Origin: a virus
Virus record (IMG/VR): IMGVR_UViG_3300046167_000733
Coordinates: 43,777-107,776 of that record
Length of the DNA: 64,000 nt
Direction: 5' to 3' (one strand)
The notes beneath the pieces were generated by a model. That model saw only the letters and a list, made by a program, of their open reading frames with translations. It searched no databases and was not told the origin of the DNA. Both the position numbers and the translations under genes were made by a program. Positions 7,323-16,809 of the stretch are shown piece by piece (within the stretch, counting starts at the first letter, position 1; every line of letters starts with the position of its first letter).

Positions 7323-7808
7323 CTATTTTTTACGACGTTTGTAAGGTTTTATTGGTTTTAATGGTTTGGTTGACTTAGGTATAATAGACTTAAGAGGTTC
7401 GTTCTTCTCAGTCCATATCACAAACTCCCAACCCCTGTCCTTGGCATATTCTTCTGCCGCTTCCCATTTGTTCACGTTCTTAATATAAGTTAAACTCTCG
7501 GTAAGATATCTCTTTGTCCTTCTTGCCCCCTTGGGAGGTCTTGTCTGTCCATCGGGTTTTATCTCCACAAGGAATGTCTTACCCTGTTTAGTTGAAAGTT
7601 TCAAGTCCATAAAGTATCGGTGATACTTCCTATCTACTTCATATAGATAAGGTATAACAACTTCTTCAGATGACCATTTAATTATATTGGGGTTGTCGTC
7701 ACACCACTTGAAGGCATGTCGTTCCCATAGAGAACGATAGATGACCTTGGTTGGGTCACCCTCATACTTAGATGGATTTTTTACTGAATATCTTCCAGAA
7801 TATGCCAT
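7323..7808 (-). CDS. 4: Head completion protein gp4 (gp50/65)
   Basis: The 161-residue product is the homologue of T4 gp4 (150 residues), needed to finish DNA-filled heads before tail joining. The family pattern is clear: SGRYSVKNPSKYEGDPTKVI, YRSLWERHAFKWCDDNPNI, WSSEEVVIPY, YHRYFMDL and FLVEIKPDGQTRPPK. These residues form a nuclease-like fold (the D of FMDL and EIKP in PD-(D/E)xK style), although a nuclease role in the virion is not settled. The C-terminus is Lys/Arg-rich. It is the first gene of the minus-strand late block, divergent from gp48. Confidence 0.88.
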   Translation of the reverse strand: MAYSGRYSVKNPSKYEGDPTKVIYRSLWERHAFKWCDDNPNIIKWSSEEVVIPYLYEVDRKYHRYFMDLKLSTKQGKTFLVEIKPDGQTRPPKGARRTKRYLTESLTYIKNVNKWEAAEEYAKDRGWEFVIWTEKNEPLKSIIPKSTKPLKPIKPYKRRKK

Positions 7809-7816
7809 AAAAACCT

Positions 7817-7824
7817 TATAAATA
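7817..7824 (+). promoter_or_regulatory. T4-type late promoter box before gp48
   Basis: TATAAATAG lies in the 53-base gap between divergent gp4 and gp48, 37 bases before the gp48 ATG. It should drive the long plus-strand baseplate operon. The nearby TTGACG (7828) lacks a -10 at the right distance. Confidence 0.75.
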
Positions 7825-7861
7825 GACTTGACGAATATAAACTATTTAGTAGGAAAATAAA

Positions 7862-9076
7862 ATGGCGTTTATGACTCCACCAGACATTAACAAACCTAAT
7901 GAAACTTTAGCAAACTCTCAGAATGTTTATGGGGGAGAAGGTAGTGAAGTTATAGTAACTGCACAAATAAATAGAGATATGCAAGACAAAGACCTAAGAT
8001 ATCCTCTTGATGTTGGAGAAACTGCAGGTTTAGACAGTTATATTGAATTTAGATTAGTTAACGAAGAAACTCTTGATATAGGTAATGTGGTTAAAAGTAT
8101 TGTAGATACTGCAGTTGCTCTCAAGAATAAAACAGTTAAACTTGGTAAAGATGTCGGTGGTGCCTTTGTAGCGGGTGCAACTGAAGAAGAGATAAAGATA
8201 GGACAAGCGGCAATACGTACTACCGCTGTAGAGGTTGGAGGTTCCTTTTTAAATACTGGCAATGAGTTGCTAAACACAGTAAGTGCAGGTTTTCAGACAG
8301 GAGCAAACACTGCAATGTTTGTAGACGATGGTGAGGTAGTATATGTGGAACCCGAAACAAAAGGAAGAACAGTAAAACTTTATATGCCTCCTAGTTTTTC
8401 TTATTCTGACGGTGTAAACTATGATAATGTTGAATTGGGTGTTGGTGGTGCTATGAGTTTAAATGCTTTAACTAAAGATAGAAAAACAAGCGTACTAAAA
8501 GATGCACTATCATTAGGTGCAAGTACTATAGGTGCAATGGCATCAGGTAATTCTGAAATGACCTCTCTTGCTTACCAAAGAGTAGCAGGAAAACTTTCTA
8601 GTGTTCTAGGTGTTGAACAACTTGCAAGTGGTACGGGAATGGCAGTAACAAAAGCGGCAACAAGAATTGTTACTAGTCCTAATGTAAGAGTTCTTTTCAA
8701 CAGTACAAATATGAGAAACTTCTCTATGACATTTAATCTTATAGCATCATCAAAAAAAGAAGCAGAAGAAATAAAAGAGATTGTAAAACATTTTAGAAAA
8801 AATCTTTATCCTATCGCAAAGGTAGCAAACTTTGGTGGTAAACCTGTAGAGTTGGGATTAAAATATCCAGATAGGTTTCTTATTAATATGATGTTTCAAG
8901 GTAAAGAAGTTTTCACTAAAATAAAACCTTGTTACTTGACAGGTGTTCAAACCGTTTACAATGCTGAACAAACAGGAATGCATGCTGACGGGAATCCTTA
9001 CAAGGTTGATGTAACACTTAACTTTGCAGAATCACTTGCTATAAACAGGCAAGATGTAGAATATGGAGGATACTAA
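7862..9076 (+). CDS. 48: Baseplate tail tube cap gp48
   Basis: This 404-residue protein matches gp48 (T4: 364 residues), which sits on the hub and, with gp54, starts tube polymerisation. Family landmarks are KLYMPPSFSYSDGVNYDNVE, then NVRVLFNSTNMRNFSMTFNL, EAEEIKEIVKHFRKNLYP, and the C-terminal ESLAINRQDVEYGGY. The middle third (residues about 80-130) is helical and Ala/Val/Thr-rich. It is the first gene after the late box at 7817, and its last bases overlap the ATG of gp53 (TAATG), so the two are probably coupled. Confidence 0.88.
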   Translation: MAFMTPPDINKPNETLANSQNVYGGEGSEVIVTAQINRDMQDKDLRYPLDVGETAGLDSYIEFRLVNEETLDIGNVVKSIVDTAVALKNKTVKLGKDVGGAFVAGATEEEIKIGQAAIRTTAVEVGGSFLNTGNELLNTVSAGFQTGANTAMFVDDGEVVYVEPETKGRTVKLYMPPSFSYSDGVNYDNVELGVGGAMSLNALTKDRKTSVLKDALSLGASTIGAMASGNSEMTSLAYQRVAGKLSSVLGVEQLASGTGMAVTKAATRIVTSPNVRVLFNSTNMRNFSMTFNLIASSKKEAEEIKEIVKHFRKNLYPIAKVANFGGKPVELGLKYPDRFLINMMFQGKEVFTKIKPCYLTGVQTVYNAEQTGMHADGNPYKVDVTLNFAESLAINRQDVEYGGY

Positions 9077-9834
9077 TGCCTACTTCATATTTCAAAAACT
9101 TTGCTACTATAGGTTACAGATTTGGTGACAATGAACTTCCTGTTGCCTTCAAACAACTTTCTCAATATGTTTCTGTATTAGAAGAAACATTTAATAATGC
9201 TACTTTGTTTAATAAGTATACAGTAATCGCAGGAGAAAGACCTGACACATTATCGTTTAAACTCTATGGAACAACAGACCACTATTGGACATTCTTTCTT
9301 ATGAACGAACATCTCCGTGAGTCGGGTTGGGCAATACCGTCTTATGATTTACTTGATGAAGCAAAGTCTCGTTATCCTTATAGAACTGTAACAACAAACA
9401 CAGATGTCTCTGCAAACTTTCCAGTAGGTCAAGTCGTGACAGGAGCATCAAGTGGCACAACAGGAACTATCATTCGTAAGATACCTGATTTAGGACAACT
9501 TGTGATTGATACAGGCGCAGAACCTAATACCGACAAATTTAGTTCTACTGAAAACATAACCTATCAAGATACTGATGGTAATATACAATCTGCAGTTCTC
9601 ATTGCAGAGTCCGAACAATATAATTCTGTTCATCACTATGAAGATGCTGATGGAGTTTATCAAGACTTAACATTATTTGATTTTGGAACAGTAGGTGCAT
9701 CTTTAACGCCTGTTACATATAGAGATAGAATTGAATCACGAAACGATGAGTTGAAAGAGATTGTTGTTATCAAACCAAGTGCTATTGATGGAGTATCCCT
9801 TCAATTCAAAGAACTTATGAAACAAAGATTATAA
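9076..9834 (+). CDS. 53: Baseplate wedge protein gp53
   Basis: The 252-residue protein starts MPTSYFKNFATIGYRFGDNE and contains the gp53 hallmark LSFKLYGTTDHYWTFFLMNE followed by LRESGWAIP. T4 gp53 (196 residues) is the wedge component that joins hub and wedges to form the dome. The extra length lies mainly in a middle insert (residues about 115-175) with a GQVVTGASSGTTGTI segment, a small beta-rich module common in marine phage baseplate proteins. It is tightly packed between gp48 and the hub gene. Confidence 0.88.
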   Translation: MPTSYFKNFATIGYRFGDNELPVAFKQLSQYVSVLEETFNNATLFNKYTVIAGERPDTLSFKLYGTTDHYWTFFLMNEHLRESGWAIPSYDLLDEAKSRYPYRTVTTNTDVSANFPVGQVVTGASSGTTGTIIRKIPDLGQLVIDTGAEPNTDKFSSTENITYQDTDGNIQSAVLIAESEQYNSVHHYEDADGVYQDLTLFDFGTVGASLTPVTYRDRIESRNDELKEIVVIKPSAIDGVSLQFKELMKQRL

Positions 9835-9840
9835 TATATA

Positions 9841-11276
9841 ATGCAAAATAATAATCAAAAGGCACAATATACAATAACATCTGCTGTCATTCACGCGGAT
9901 AGGTTTACTATTACGGGTAGTAAAAGTGAAACGAGACTTATAGACTTTGAGGTTTTTAGTAATTTAGTAGAACTTGTTATCTATGAATCTCTTGACAAAT
10001 TATATCTTACAGGGCAAGTTTCTATTTTAGACAAACAAGGAATTTTTTCAACTATACAATTTCAAGGAACCGAAAAAATAACCTTTGCGATTAGTACTGC
10101 AGATGTAAATGATACTCCAATTATATTCAATAAAACTTTTATAATGAGTGAGATTATAAGTCAAACTAAACATAAATCGGGAAAGTCAAGTCTTTTTGTA
10201 TTCAACCTTATAGACGAGCATGGTTTTCTTGGTCGTGTTTCTAAGATAAGTAAATCCTATAACGGAAGTCTTGAAACAATTATAAAAAGAATTTTACAAA
10301 ACGAGTTAGGAAGGACAGTTGATATTGCCTATACAGGTGCTAAGAGTGGTGATGAAGAGTTTAGTATTCAAGGAGATATCACATGTATCATTCCAAATAT
10401 GACTCCAATCACTGCTATAAATTGGTTGTGTAATAGAATAACAACAGATAATGGCACTCCTTACTTTGCGTATTCAACACTTAATTTACCCAATCAAAAG
10501 GGCGAGAGTGACGAATCACAATTAGATGATGAAGATAAAGAAAAAGGGTAATCTTATCAGAATTGGTAACTTAGATACTATGTTGACTCAAGAGGCATTC
10601 AATAATATACCGTTTGTATACAACCCCAACTCAAGAAGTGGTTTACAGGTCAAGTGTTATTGAACAACTCTTTAAAATTAAAAACATAAGTTTTGATAGA
10701 ACATCGAACACATTGAAATTATTAGAACTTGGGGCAGTTTCATCAGAATACTCAAACACAAATTTAGGAACAGGTGAAGTATTCACAACAAAACATGTGT
10801 TGAGTGACCAACTTAGAAATCTATCAAGTAATTCTATCATAGGCAAGAATGAAGAAACCACACAGAATGTTTTTGATGAAGAATTATTATTGAAAGGTTC
10901 TAGGGTTGAGACATACTCTGCAAAAAATTATCATACCATTACCTCTACAGGAACATATGGTAATTTGAAAAGTTATCATGACGAGACAGACGAGAATAAA
11001 TTTAAAGTAAAAATCTCTTCAACCGCAATTAAAAATGTTCTTCATAAAAATAGTATAACTATTGTTGTAGAAGGGGCATCACTTGCTATTGGTAGAGTTA
11101 CTGTTGGAGACATTATAAATATTGTTGTTGTAAGTGATAATGTGGATGACGAAGGTAGGGGTGTACCTGATATGAAAAATTCAGGAAAACATTTAATATA
11201 CGACCTCAAGCATACCTTTTCAGGTGAGATACATAATGCTACATTAACCCTTTGTAAATTGGAGTCTATTCAGTAA
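9841..11276 (+). CDS. 27: Baseplate hub protein, gp27-like, with two frameshifts
   Basis: The N-terminal 236 residues are open to 10551, the C-terminal 220 lie in another frame to 11276, and a middle piece (NLIRIGNLDTMLTQEAFNNI) is in the third frame. Removing one G from GGG at 10546-10548 and one C from CCCC at 10624-10627 gives one protein of about 477 residues. It has the character of gp27/gpD-type hub proteins: DKLYLTGQVSILDKQGIFST, IIPNMTPITAINWLCNRITT, GTPYFAYSTL, and a C-terminal GKHLIYDLKHTFSGEIHNATLTL. T4 gp27 has 391 residues. Its position between gp53 and gp5 fits the hub. The two breaks are probably sequence errors. Confidence 0.65.
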
Positions 11277-12088
11277 TGTTAGAATATTATGGTGATAGCA
11301 CTCGTTGGTTCATAGCAACAGTTGTAAACTCAACTCCCCCTGCAGGGTATGAAGGGCGAGTAAAGATACGCATACACGGATTGCATAGTTCATCTACACA
11401 AGATATTCCAGAAGACCATCTACCTTGGGCACAATGTGTTCTCCCCACAACAGAAGGTGGAGTATCGGGTATCGGTAAGATACCTCGTGTGTTACCTAGT
11501 GCATTAGTGTTCGGAATGTTTATGGACGGAAAAAGTTCACAGACACCTATTGTTTTGGGTTCACTTCCTAAAATAGAAAGTCCTTCTGAAATACAAAAAC
11601 TTACAAAACAAAGTAGTGTTGAACAAGGTGCGGTTCTTGCAAGTACATTAGATATAAAGAATGCAGTACTTGATGTTCCTGATGCAACAATCAAAAACAA
11701 CAGGATTGAGTTTTGTTTACAGTTTTTTCTTAACTTAGGATACAGTTATATTCAAGCAAAAGGTATTACCGAAAATCTTTCACAAAAAGGAATGGTTTCA
11801 GGATTTAGGGGAGAAGATGAAAGTGGTCGGTTTGGTGTTGCAGAATGGTCAGGAGAAAGATTTAAAAATCTAAAAGCATTCTCTGAATATTTTAAACGAT
11901 TTACAACACAACTTGAATTTATTGCATTTGAACTAAACGGAACACAAAGGTCTGCCAACATTCGTTTATTACAGACAGATAGGTATAGTGGAGAAAAGGG
12001 TTCCTTAAATATATTTGCTAAATACTACTTGAAATTAGATTTGCTTCAATTAGAACAACTTGAAAGCAAAGGAGATTATAGTGAGTAA
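11276..12088 (+). CDS. 5: Baseplate hub spike N-terminal part: gp5 OB domain plus tail lysozyme
   Basis: Residues about 1-100 form the gp5/VgrG-type OB domain: WFIATVVNSTPPAGYEGRVK, HLPWAQCVLPTTEGG and GSLPKIESP. Residues about 140-270 look like a phage tail lysozyme domain (IEFCLQFFLNLGYSYIQAKG, then GFRGEDESGRFGVAEWSGER and FIAFELNGTQ). In T4, gp5 joins an OB domain, a lysozyme and a beta-helix needle in one polypeptide; here this gene carries only the first two. Needle-like sequence appears two genes later. The next gene starts inside its last codons, so the products are translated together. It should cut cell-wall glycan during injection. Confidence 0.75.
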   Translation: MLEYYGDSTRWFIATVVNSTPPAGYEGRVKIRIHGLHSSSTQDIPEDHLPWAQCVLPTTEGGVSGIGKIPRVLPSALVFGMFMDGKSSQTPIVLGSLPKIESPSEIQKLTKQSSVEQGAVLASTLDIKNAVLDVPDATIKNNRIEFCLQFFLNLGYSYIQAKGITENLSQKGMVSGFRGEDESGRFGVAEWSGERFKNLKAFSEYFKRFTTQLEFIAFELNGTQRSANIRLLQTDRYSGEKGSLNIFAKYYLKLDLLQLEQLESKGDYSE

Positions 12089-14498
12089 AATAATCAATAG
12101 TTTAAATACTGAACTAAAAAGAAAGTCTGATAAACTTGCTCAAAGAACTTTGATGCCTAAAGTTAAAAAGATTAAAAATCTTGATGGCGCAATTAGATAT
12201 GCGTCAGGATTAGATGAGATTCAAGTTAATACTAATTTCAATGTTCCTACTTTTGGTGGTGCAAACAGATTAATAGGAACTCAACTTGATAGATTAAATA
12301 TTCAAACACAATCTATAATAGGAAATAACACAGACGGAGAAGTTTTTGGTGGATTTGCTAAGTCAATTGGTAATACAGGTGGTGAAGTAGGTCTTGTTAA
12401 GTTTGTGAGTACTGCAGGGTTAGATAATGTTGTTACTCCAAACTTTAAAGTATATGCTTCTGGCGCACCACAAGCAATTAGTATAGCAAGTAAAGACATA
12501 GAGAAAAAGATAAATGCTCAAAAAGTAGAAATAAATACTTTTCTTGATAGTCTACCTCAAGTGCTTGGAAGACCTTCAGGTGGTTTCCTTGGTTCCATTC
12601 TCAAAGTTGCAGGTATAGCAGGAGGTTTAAATGGTTTGTTACAACAGATATCTCCTCTTGCAAATATATCAAATCAATTAAATAATATCAAAGACCAAGT
12701 TTTAGACCAAACAGGAATAAGCGGTTTTCTTGACCAAGTTAATGGTCTGGCAGATAATGTAACAAACTATGTTAATACTTCTCTAGATGCAGTTTCAACT
12801 TCTCTTGGAGAAGCAATCGGTAATCCTTTATCAGAATTAGATAATGCTTTAAGTATTAATATTGGAGAAGAAACTTTTAGCACTAACCTTGGTGGATTCG
12901 CGAACGATTTATTAGAAAGTGTTACTGGAGACCTTCGTTCTCGTACAAACAATTTTATTTCAGGAGCAATACCTGATGTTGAAATAGGAGGATTAGTTAG
13001 TGGTATTGTAAGTGATGATATTACGGAAAGAGTATCTTCCATTGGTAGGATAACTCAATATGACAATGTAGTAAGAGAAAACCTTACTTTATTTGAACCT
13101 TGGAGTGCTGTTGAAAATGCTTCATCTCCAAGGGATGCAATTTTTCAGATAGAAACGAACGGTAAGAAGAACGGAGCAAGTGCGGCAAATATTTCTTATG
13201 TGCAAGGTTTATATGCATCAATAATATCAAAGACCGAAAATAACACTTTCAACGCAGGACTATCTTCTGTTATTGCTATAGGTTCAAGTCCTTTACTTTC
13301 TGTCAATCCATTACCCCTTTCAAAGAAGTTTACATATGTTTCGTCCATAGAAGAACTTGAACTAGAGATATCAAGTAGACTTGTAGTAAGTGCCGCAAGA
13401 GATGTAAGTAGTGTTGTTATTCATGCAACCGAAACATTCACAAATAAGAATATAGGTGCAGAAGAAATAGATGCAATACAGAAAAAACTAGGTGAAGATG
13501 AAGTAGGTTATCACTATGTGATTAGAAGAGACGGCAGACTTCAACGCGGAAGACCTGTTGAGAAAGAAGGAAGTCATTGTCCCACAGGCAACTATGATAA
13601 AACTTCTATAGGTATTGTAATGGTAGGGGGTATTAATCGTGCCTCTACAGAACAGTCCTTTGAAACCTCTAGTGCTTCATTTACACGCGCACAATATAAC
13701 ACATTAGAACAATTCCTTCAAGTGTTTTATAATAACTTTTCTGGTGGAGAAGTATTTGGTCATAGTGATATTGAAACAGATGAACTAGACCCTTACTTTG
13801 ATGTGAGTGAATATATACTATCGTTATTTGGTAAAATAAATTCTTCATCATTAGGTGTTCCTGAAATTGAAGGTGATTTTGAACCTACTGCTCCTGAAGG
13901 TATAACTGAAGAAACAGGAACAAATGCTCCAACAACTCGTGTTCAAGTTACTCCCGAAGAATTAAATGTTGCTCCAGACGAAGTTCCAAAGGATGTTGAA
14001 GTTGTGGTTGATAATGAATCTACGTTTAAAGTTATATATGAACCACAAAAGAAAAACTTCAATTTACCTGTTGACCCTGATGCTTTATTAGATGATATAC
14101 CAGAAAAGTTACAGAAACTTGCGAATTATATGAAAAGAGATATAAGAGTTACAAGTGGATATCGTGACGAAGAACATAATAGAAGGGCAGGTGGCGCAAA
14201 GTTCTCTCCACATTTATCACGAAAGGCAGTAGATATAAGTAGAAGTGATAGGGCACCAACAGTAGGAGGATGGAGATACACATCGTCCTTGATGAGTGAT
14301 GCCCAAGTTGCTGATTTAGTGCAAAAAGCATCCGAGTTGGGATTTAAAGGTATTGGAATATATGATGGTTATTTGCATCTTGATACTAGGTCAGGAAAAA
14401 AATGTTGGGCAACATCCAAAATATTGAGAGTTTCTTCTATTCCAAGATTTGCACAGATAGCAACAGTTCTAAGAAATAATGATTGGGATAATGTATGA
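12081..14498 (+). CDS. Hub-associated peptidoglycan hydrolase: amidase plus M15-type peptidase
   Basis: The GTG at 12081 follows AAAGGAG and overlaps the upstream stop, giving 805 residues. The first half is long, Asn/Gly/Ile-rich and has no recognised domain. Residues about 445-575 form an Amidase_2 (T7-lysozyme-type) domain: VVIHATET (zinc His), GYHYVIRRDGRLQRGRP, SIGIVMVGG and GHSDI with LDPYFDV, where Asp replaces the Cys ligand of T7 lysozyme. Residues about 690-775 form an M15-type peptidase: VTSGYRDEEHN, SPHLSRKAVDI and GIGIYDGYLHLDTR carry the His, Asp and His ligands. Between two gp5 parts, it is most likely a tail-borne cell-wall hydrolase. Confidence 0.75.
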   Translation: MSKIINSLNTELKRKSDKLAQRTLMPKVKKIKNLDGAIRYASGLDEIQVNTNFNVPTFGGANRLIGTQLDRLNIQTQSIIGNNTDGEVFGGFAKSIGNTGGEVGLVKFVSTAGLDNVVTPNFKVYASGAPQAISIASKDIEKKINAQKVEINTFLDSLPQVLGRPSGGFLGSILKVAGIAGGLNGLLQQISPLANISNQLNNIKDQVLDQTGISGFLDQVNGLADNVTNYVNTSLDAVSTSLGEAIGNPLSELDNALSINIGEETFSTNLGGFANDLLESVTGDLRSRTNNFISGAIPDVEIGGLVSGIVSDDITERVSSIGRITQYDNVVRENLTLFEPWSAVENASSPRDAIFQIETNGKKNGASAANISYVQGLYASIISKTENNTFNAGLSSVIAIGSSPLLSVNPLPLSKKFTYVSSIEELELEISSRLVVSAARDVSSVVIHATETFTNKNIGAEEIDAIQKKLGEDEVGYHYVIRRDGRLQRGRPVEKEGSHCPTGNYDKTSIGIVMVGGINRASTEQSFETSSASFTRAQYNTLEQFLQVFYNNFSGGEVFGHSDIETDELDPYFDVSEYILSLFGKINSSSLGVPEIEGDFEPTAPEGITEETGTNAPTTRVQVTPEELNVAPDEVPKDVEVVVDNESTFKVIYEPQKKNFNLPVDPDALLDDIPEKLQKLANYMKRDIRVTSGYRDEEHNRRAGGAKFSPHLSRKAVDISRSDRAPTVGGWRYTSSLMSDAQVADLVQKASELGFKGIGIYDGYLHLDTRSGKKCWATSKILRVSSIPRFAQIATVLRNNDWDNV

Positions 14499-16183
14499 CA
14501 ACTAAAAATGACAATTATAAAGCAAGAACAGAGAAAGAAGGTTTAGGTCTTGGTTCTGAACTATCTGTCGGTGTCCCTGATAATGGAATGCAGAATGCTT
14601 CGGGCGATTATCCTAAGAGAGAATATAATTTTGGTTCTTCGGTTAACAAAGCAACAGTTGGAACCAAGGTAAACAAACTCTATACAGGTGGTGGTGAGAT
14701 TGGTGTTCCATTGAACATACCAGAACAGATGCCTTCTCAGTATCCATTCAATCAAGTAGATGAAACTCCAAGTGGACATGTCATTGAGATGGACGATACT
14801 CCAGGAGGAGAAAGAGTTCTTATTAAACATCGTAAAGGTTCGGGCGTAGAGTTACGCGCAGACGGTACGGTTGTAATATCTGCATTGAATAATAAGGTTG
14901 AGGTGACAGGGGGAGACCAAACTGTTATTATTGAAGGTCATGGTAATCTTGTGTATAACGGAAACCTTAATCTCAAAGTAAGTGGTGACTATAATGTTGA
15001 GGTTGGCGGTAACTATAATGTAGATGTTGCAGGTTATTCTCAAAAGACAATCGGAAGTTTCTATTCCAAAGCGGTTATAGGAGATGTCGCGCAAAAATAT
15101 ATGGGAACTAAAACAGAAAAGATTCTAGGTAATAGTCTCACTCTTAGATTAGGTGACGATGACTATGTTGTTAAAGGAACAAGGAATGATGTTACTGATG
15201 GTAATCATGAAATTTCATCTGGTGAAAACTTACTCATTTCTGGAGAAAAAACTGCAGAGATGATAAGTAGAAAAACTTCTATTACAGGGTCAGATAGAAT
15301 AAATGTTCAAGGGTCAGAAGGTATAATTGGTGGTGCGTTCGTTAGGTTTACAGGACAAACTTACTCAGGTGCACTCAAGAAAAGAGTTTACGGTGGTGGA
15401 GATAATTATGTTACAGGAGGAACACCAAGTGTTGATTCAGATGGTAGTGGAAACATATCAATCTCTGGCATTGACAGTGGTTCTTCAGGTGTTTTATCTT
15501 CAAGTGATTCTGATGGTGCAGGTAATCTTGCAACAACATATTCTTCAGGAGATGACTTTGCTTCAAGTTCGGATTATGAAACTGCTATATTTCACGGAAG
15601 TCTTCACGGTGTTGCAAAGAAAGCACAAATGGCAGACAATGCAAATAAATCTATTATGGCAACAGTATCAATGAATGCGGTTTCTTTAAATCCATTATTT
15701 GCAATTGGTGGTTTGAAAGCATTACCAAAAAGTTCTTTATTATCCAACTTCAACTTAGAAGCAGAAGATGTTCTTCATACAACTGTTGAACCCGACAATA
15801 TTGCTAAAGTTGCACTAGGTAAAATACCTCAAAATAATGAAACAAGCGCACATCTAAAAATTCAACCCATACAAGCAGTAAGTATTGACCCTGATGACTA
15901 TGTACGAGACCTTAGTTATGGTAAAGAACATTACAATCAGACATTCTTAAAAACACCTAGAACTGCAGAAATAAGAAGTGCGTTCAGAAATAAAGAGACA
16001 AGAGAGGATGGTATTTTAGGTGCTACTCTTGTTGCGGAAGGACTGTTAAATCGGAACTATAATTCTAAGGTTCCAAGTGCGAAATTAAGTGGAAGGGTTG
16101 TTGGTAAAGAAGCAAGTTCAAAATATGGTTATACACCGATAGGTAATTCTATAGAGAATAGAGGAAAAAGGTTTAGAAAATGA
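14495..16183 (+). CDS. Hub spike C-terminal part: gp5-like beta-helix needle
   Basis: This 562-residue protein has the gp5/VgrG needle character: HVIEMDDTPGGERVLIKHRK and GSGVELRADGTVVISA, then about 150 residues of short repeated beta strands (NLNLKVSGDYNVEVGGNYNV) as expected of a triple-stranded beta-helix. The middle is Ser/Gly/Asp-rich and the C-terminal 200 residues are unrecognised. It overlaps the amidase gene by four bases (ATGA). Together with the gene at 11276 it supplies the modules that T4 keeps in one gp5, so the spike here appears to be assembled from separate chains. Confidence 0.7.
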   Translation: MTTKNDNYKARTEKEGLGLGSELSVGVPDNGMQNASGDYPKREYNFGSSVNKATVGTKVNKLYTGGGEIGVPLNIPEQMPSQYPFNQVDETPSGHVIEMDDTPGGERVLIKHRKGSGVELRADGTVVISALNNKVEVTGGDQTVIIEGHGNLVYNGNLNLKVSGDYNVEVGGNYNVDVAGYSQKTIGSFYSKAVIGDVAQKYMGTKTEKILGNSLTLRLGDDDYVVKGTRNDVTDGNHEISSGENLLISGEKTAEMISRKTSITGSDRINVQGSEGIIGGAFVRFTGQTYSGALKKRVYGGGDNYVTGGTPSVDSDGSGNISISGIDSGSSGVLSSSDSDGAGNLATTYSSGDDFASSSDYETAIFHGSLHGVAKKAQMADNANKSIMATVSMNAVSLNPLFAIGGLKALPKSSLLSNFNLEAEDVLHTTVEPDNIAKVALGKIPQNNETSAHLKIQPIQAVSIDPDDYVRDLSYGKEHYNQTFLKTPRTAEIRSAFRNKETREDGILGATLVAEGLLNRNYNSKVPSAKLSGRVVGKEASSKYGYTPIGNSIENRGKRFRK

Positions 16184-16782
16184 ATGTACTCCCTGACCCA
16201 AAATATAATCCTGACTTACACGGTTTTGTAACTTCGAAAACAAGACTTGAACGTGGGATAACTATGGCAAAATTCTTAGGTGCATATGGAGACAAAACAT
16301 CTTTGAATCATATAACAAATGAATCTGTACGCAAACGGATTGCTCGTAACCTAACTTTACATGCAAGAGCAATAAATATGGTGAACGGTAATACCAATAG
16401 ATTTAATGATGTAAGAATTATTGTAAGTGAAGGAATCTATAATAGACAAGCACTCTCAGATTTTGGTAGTTATGCGATGATAGAAAAAGCATTTGGAGAA
16501 CTTGTATATTATCAAGTCATAGATACTGATGGTAAGATTGACTTTGAGAAAACATTTGATGTTGCAGAGTATTGGAAAGACCATATAAAATTTAGGGAAC
16601 TTGTATTAGATTATGATGAGTATAATACAGACGGAAGTTTAACAGCACAGATTGGATTGACAATGCCAATTGTTCCAACCTCATATGATATCATTGATTC
16701 TGAGTTTAAACAAAACATAAATACAGTGTTTAATAATAATATTTTTACTAAAAACGAACTTACTGAAATAATTCCAAGATAA
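16180..16782 (+). CDS. Conserved baseplate-locus protein, function unknown
   Basis: I do not recognise a family. The 200-residue protein starts MNVLPDPKYNPDLHGFVTSK and is mostly soluble alpha/beta in look (NVRIIVSEGIYNRQ-like strand near residue 76, EYWKDHIKFRELVLDYDEY near 130). Its ATG overlaps the stop of the needle gene, and it is followed by the late box for gp25, so it ends the hub operon. A structural or assembly role at the hub is inferred from position only. Confidence 0.65.
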   Translation: MNVLPDPKYNPDLHGFVTSKTRLERGITMAKFLGAYGDKTSLNHITNESVRKRIARNLTLHARAINMVNGNTNRFNDVRIIVSEGIYNRQALSDFGSYAMIEKAFGELVYYQVIDTDGKIDFEKTFDVAEYWKDHIKFRELVLDYDEYNTDGSLTAQIGLTMPIVPTSYDIIDSEFKQNINTVFNNNIFTKNELTEIIPR

Positions 16783-16796
16783 ACCAATTAAAAACA

Positions 16797-16804
16797 TATA
16801 AATA
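16797..16804 (+). promoter_or_regulatory. T4-type late promoter box before gp25
   Basis: TATAAATAGAACTATG: the box ends five bases before the gp25 ATG, so by T4 geometry the A of the start codon would be the first transcribed base. Confidence 0.7.
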
Positions 16805-16809
16805 GAACT

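Noticed and set aside
7828-7833. TTGACG near the gp48 late box as an early promoter.
   Set aside because: Seventeen bases downstream there is AGGAAA instead of a -10 box.
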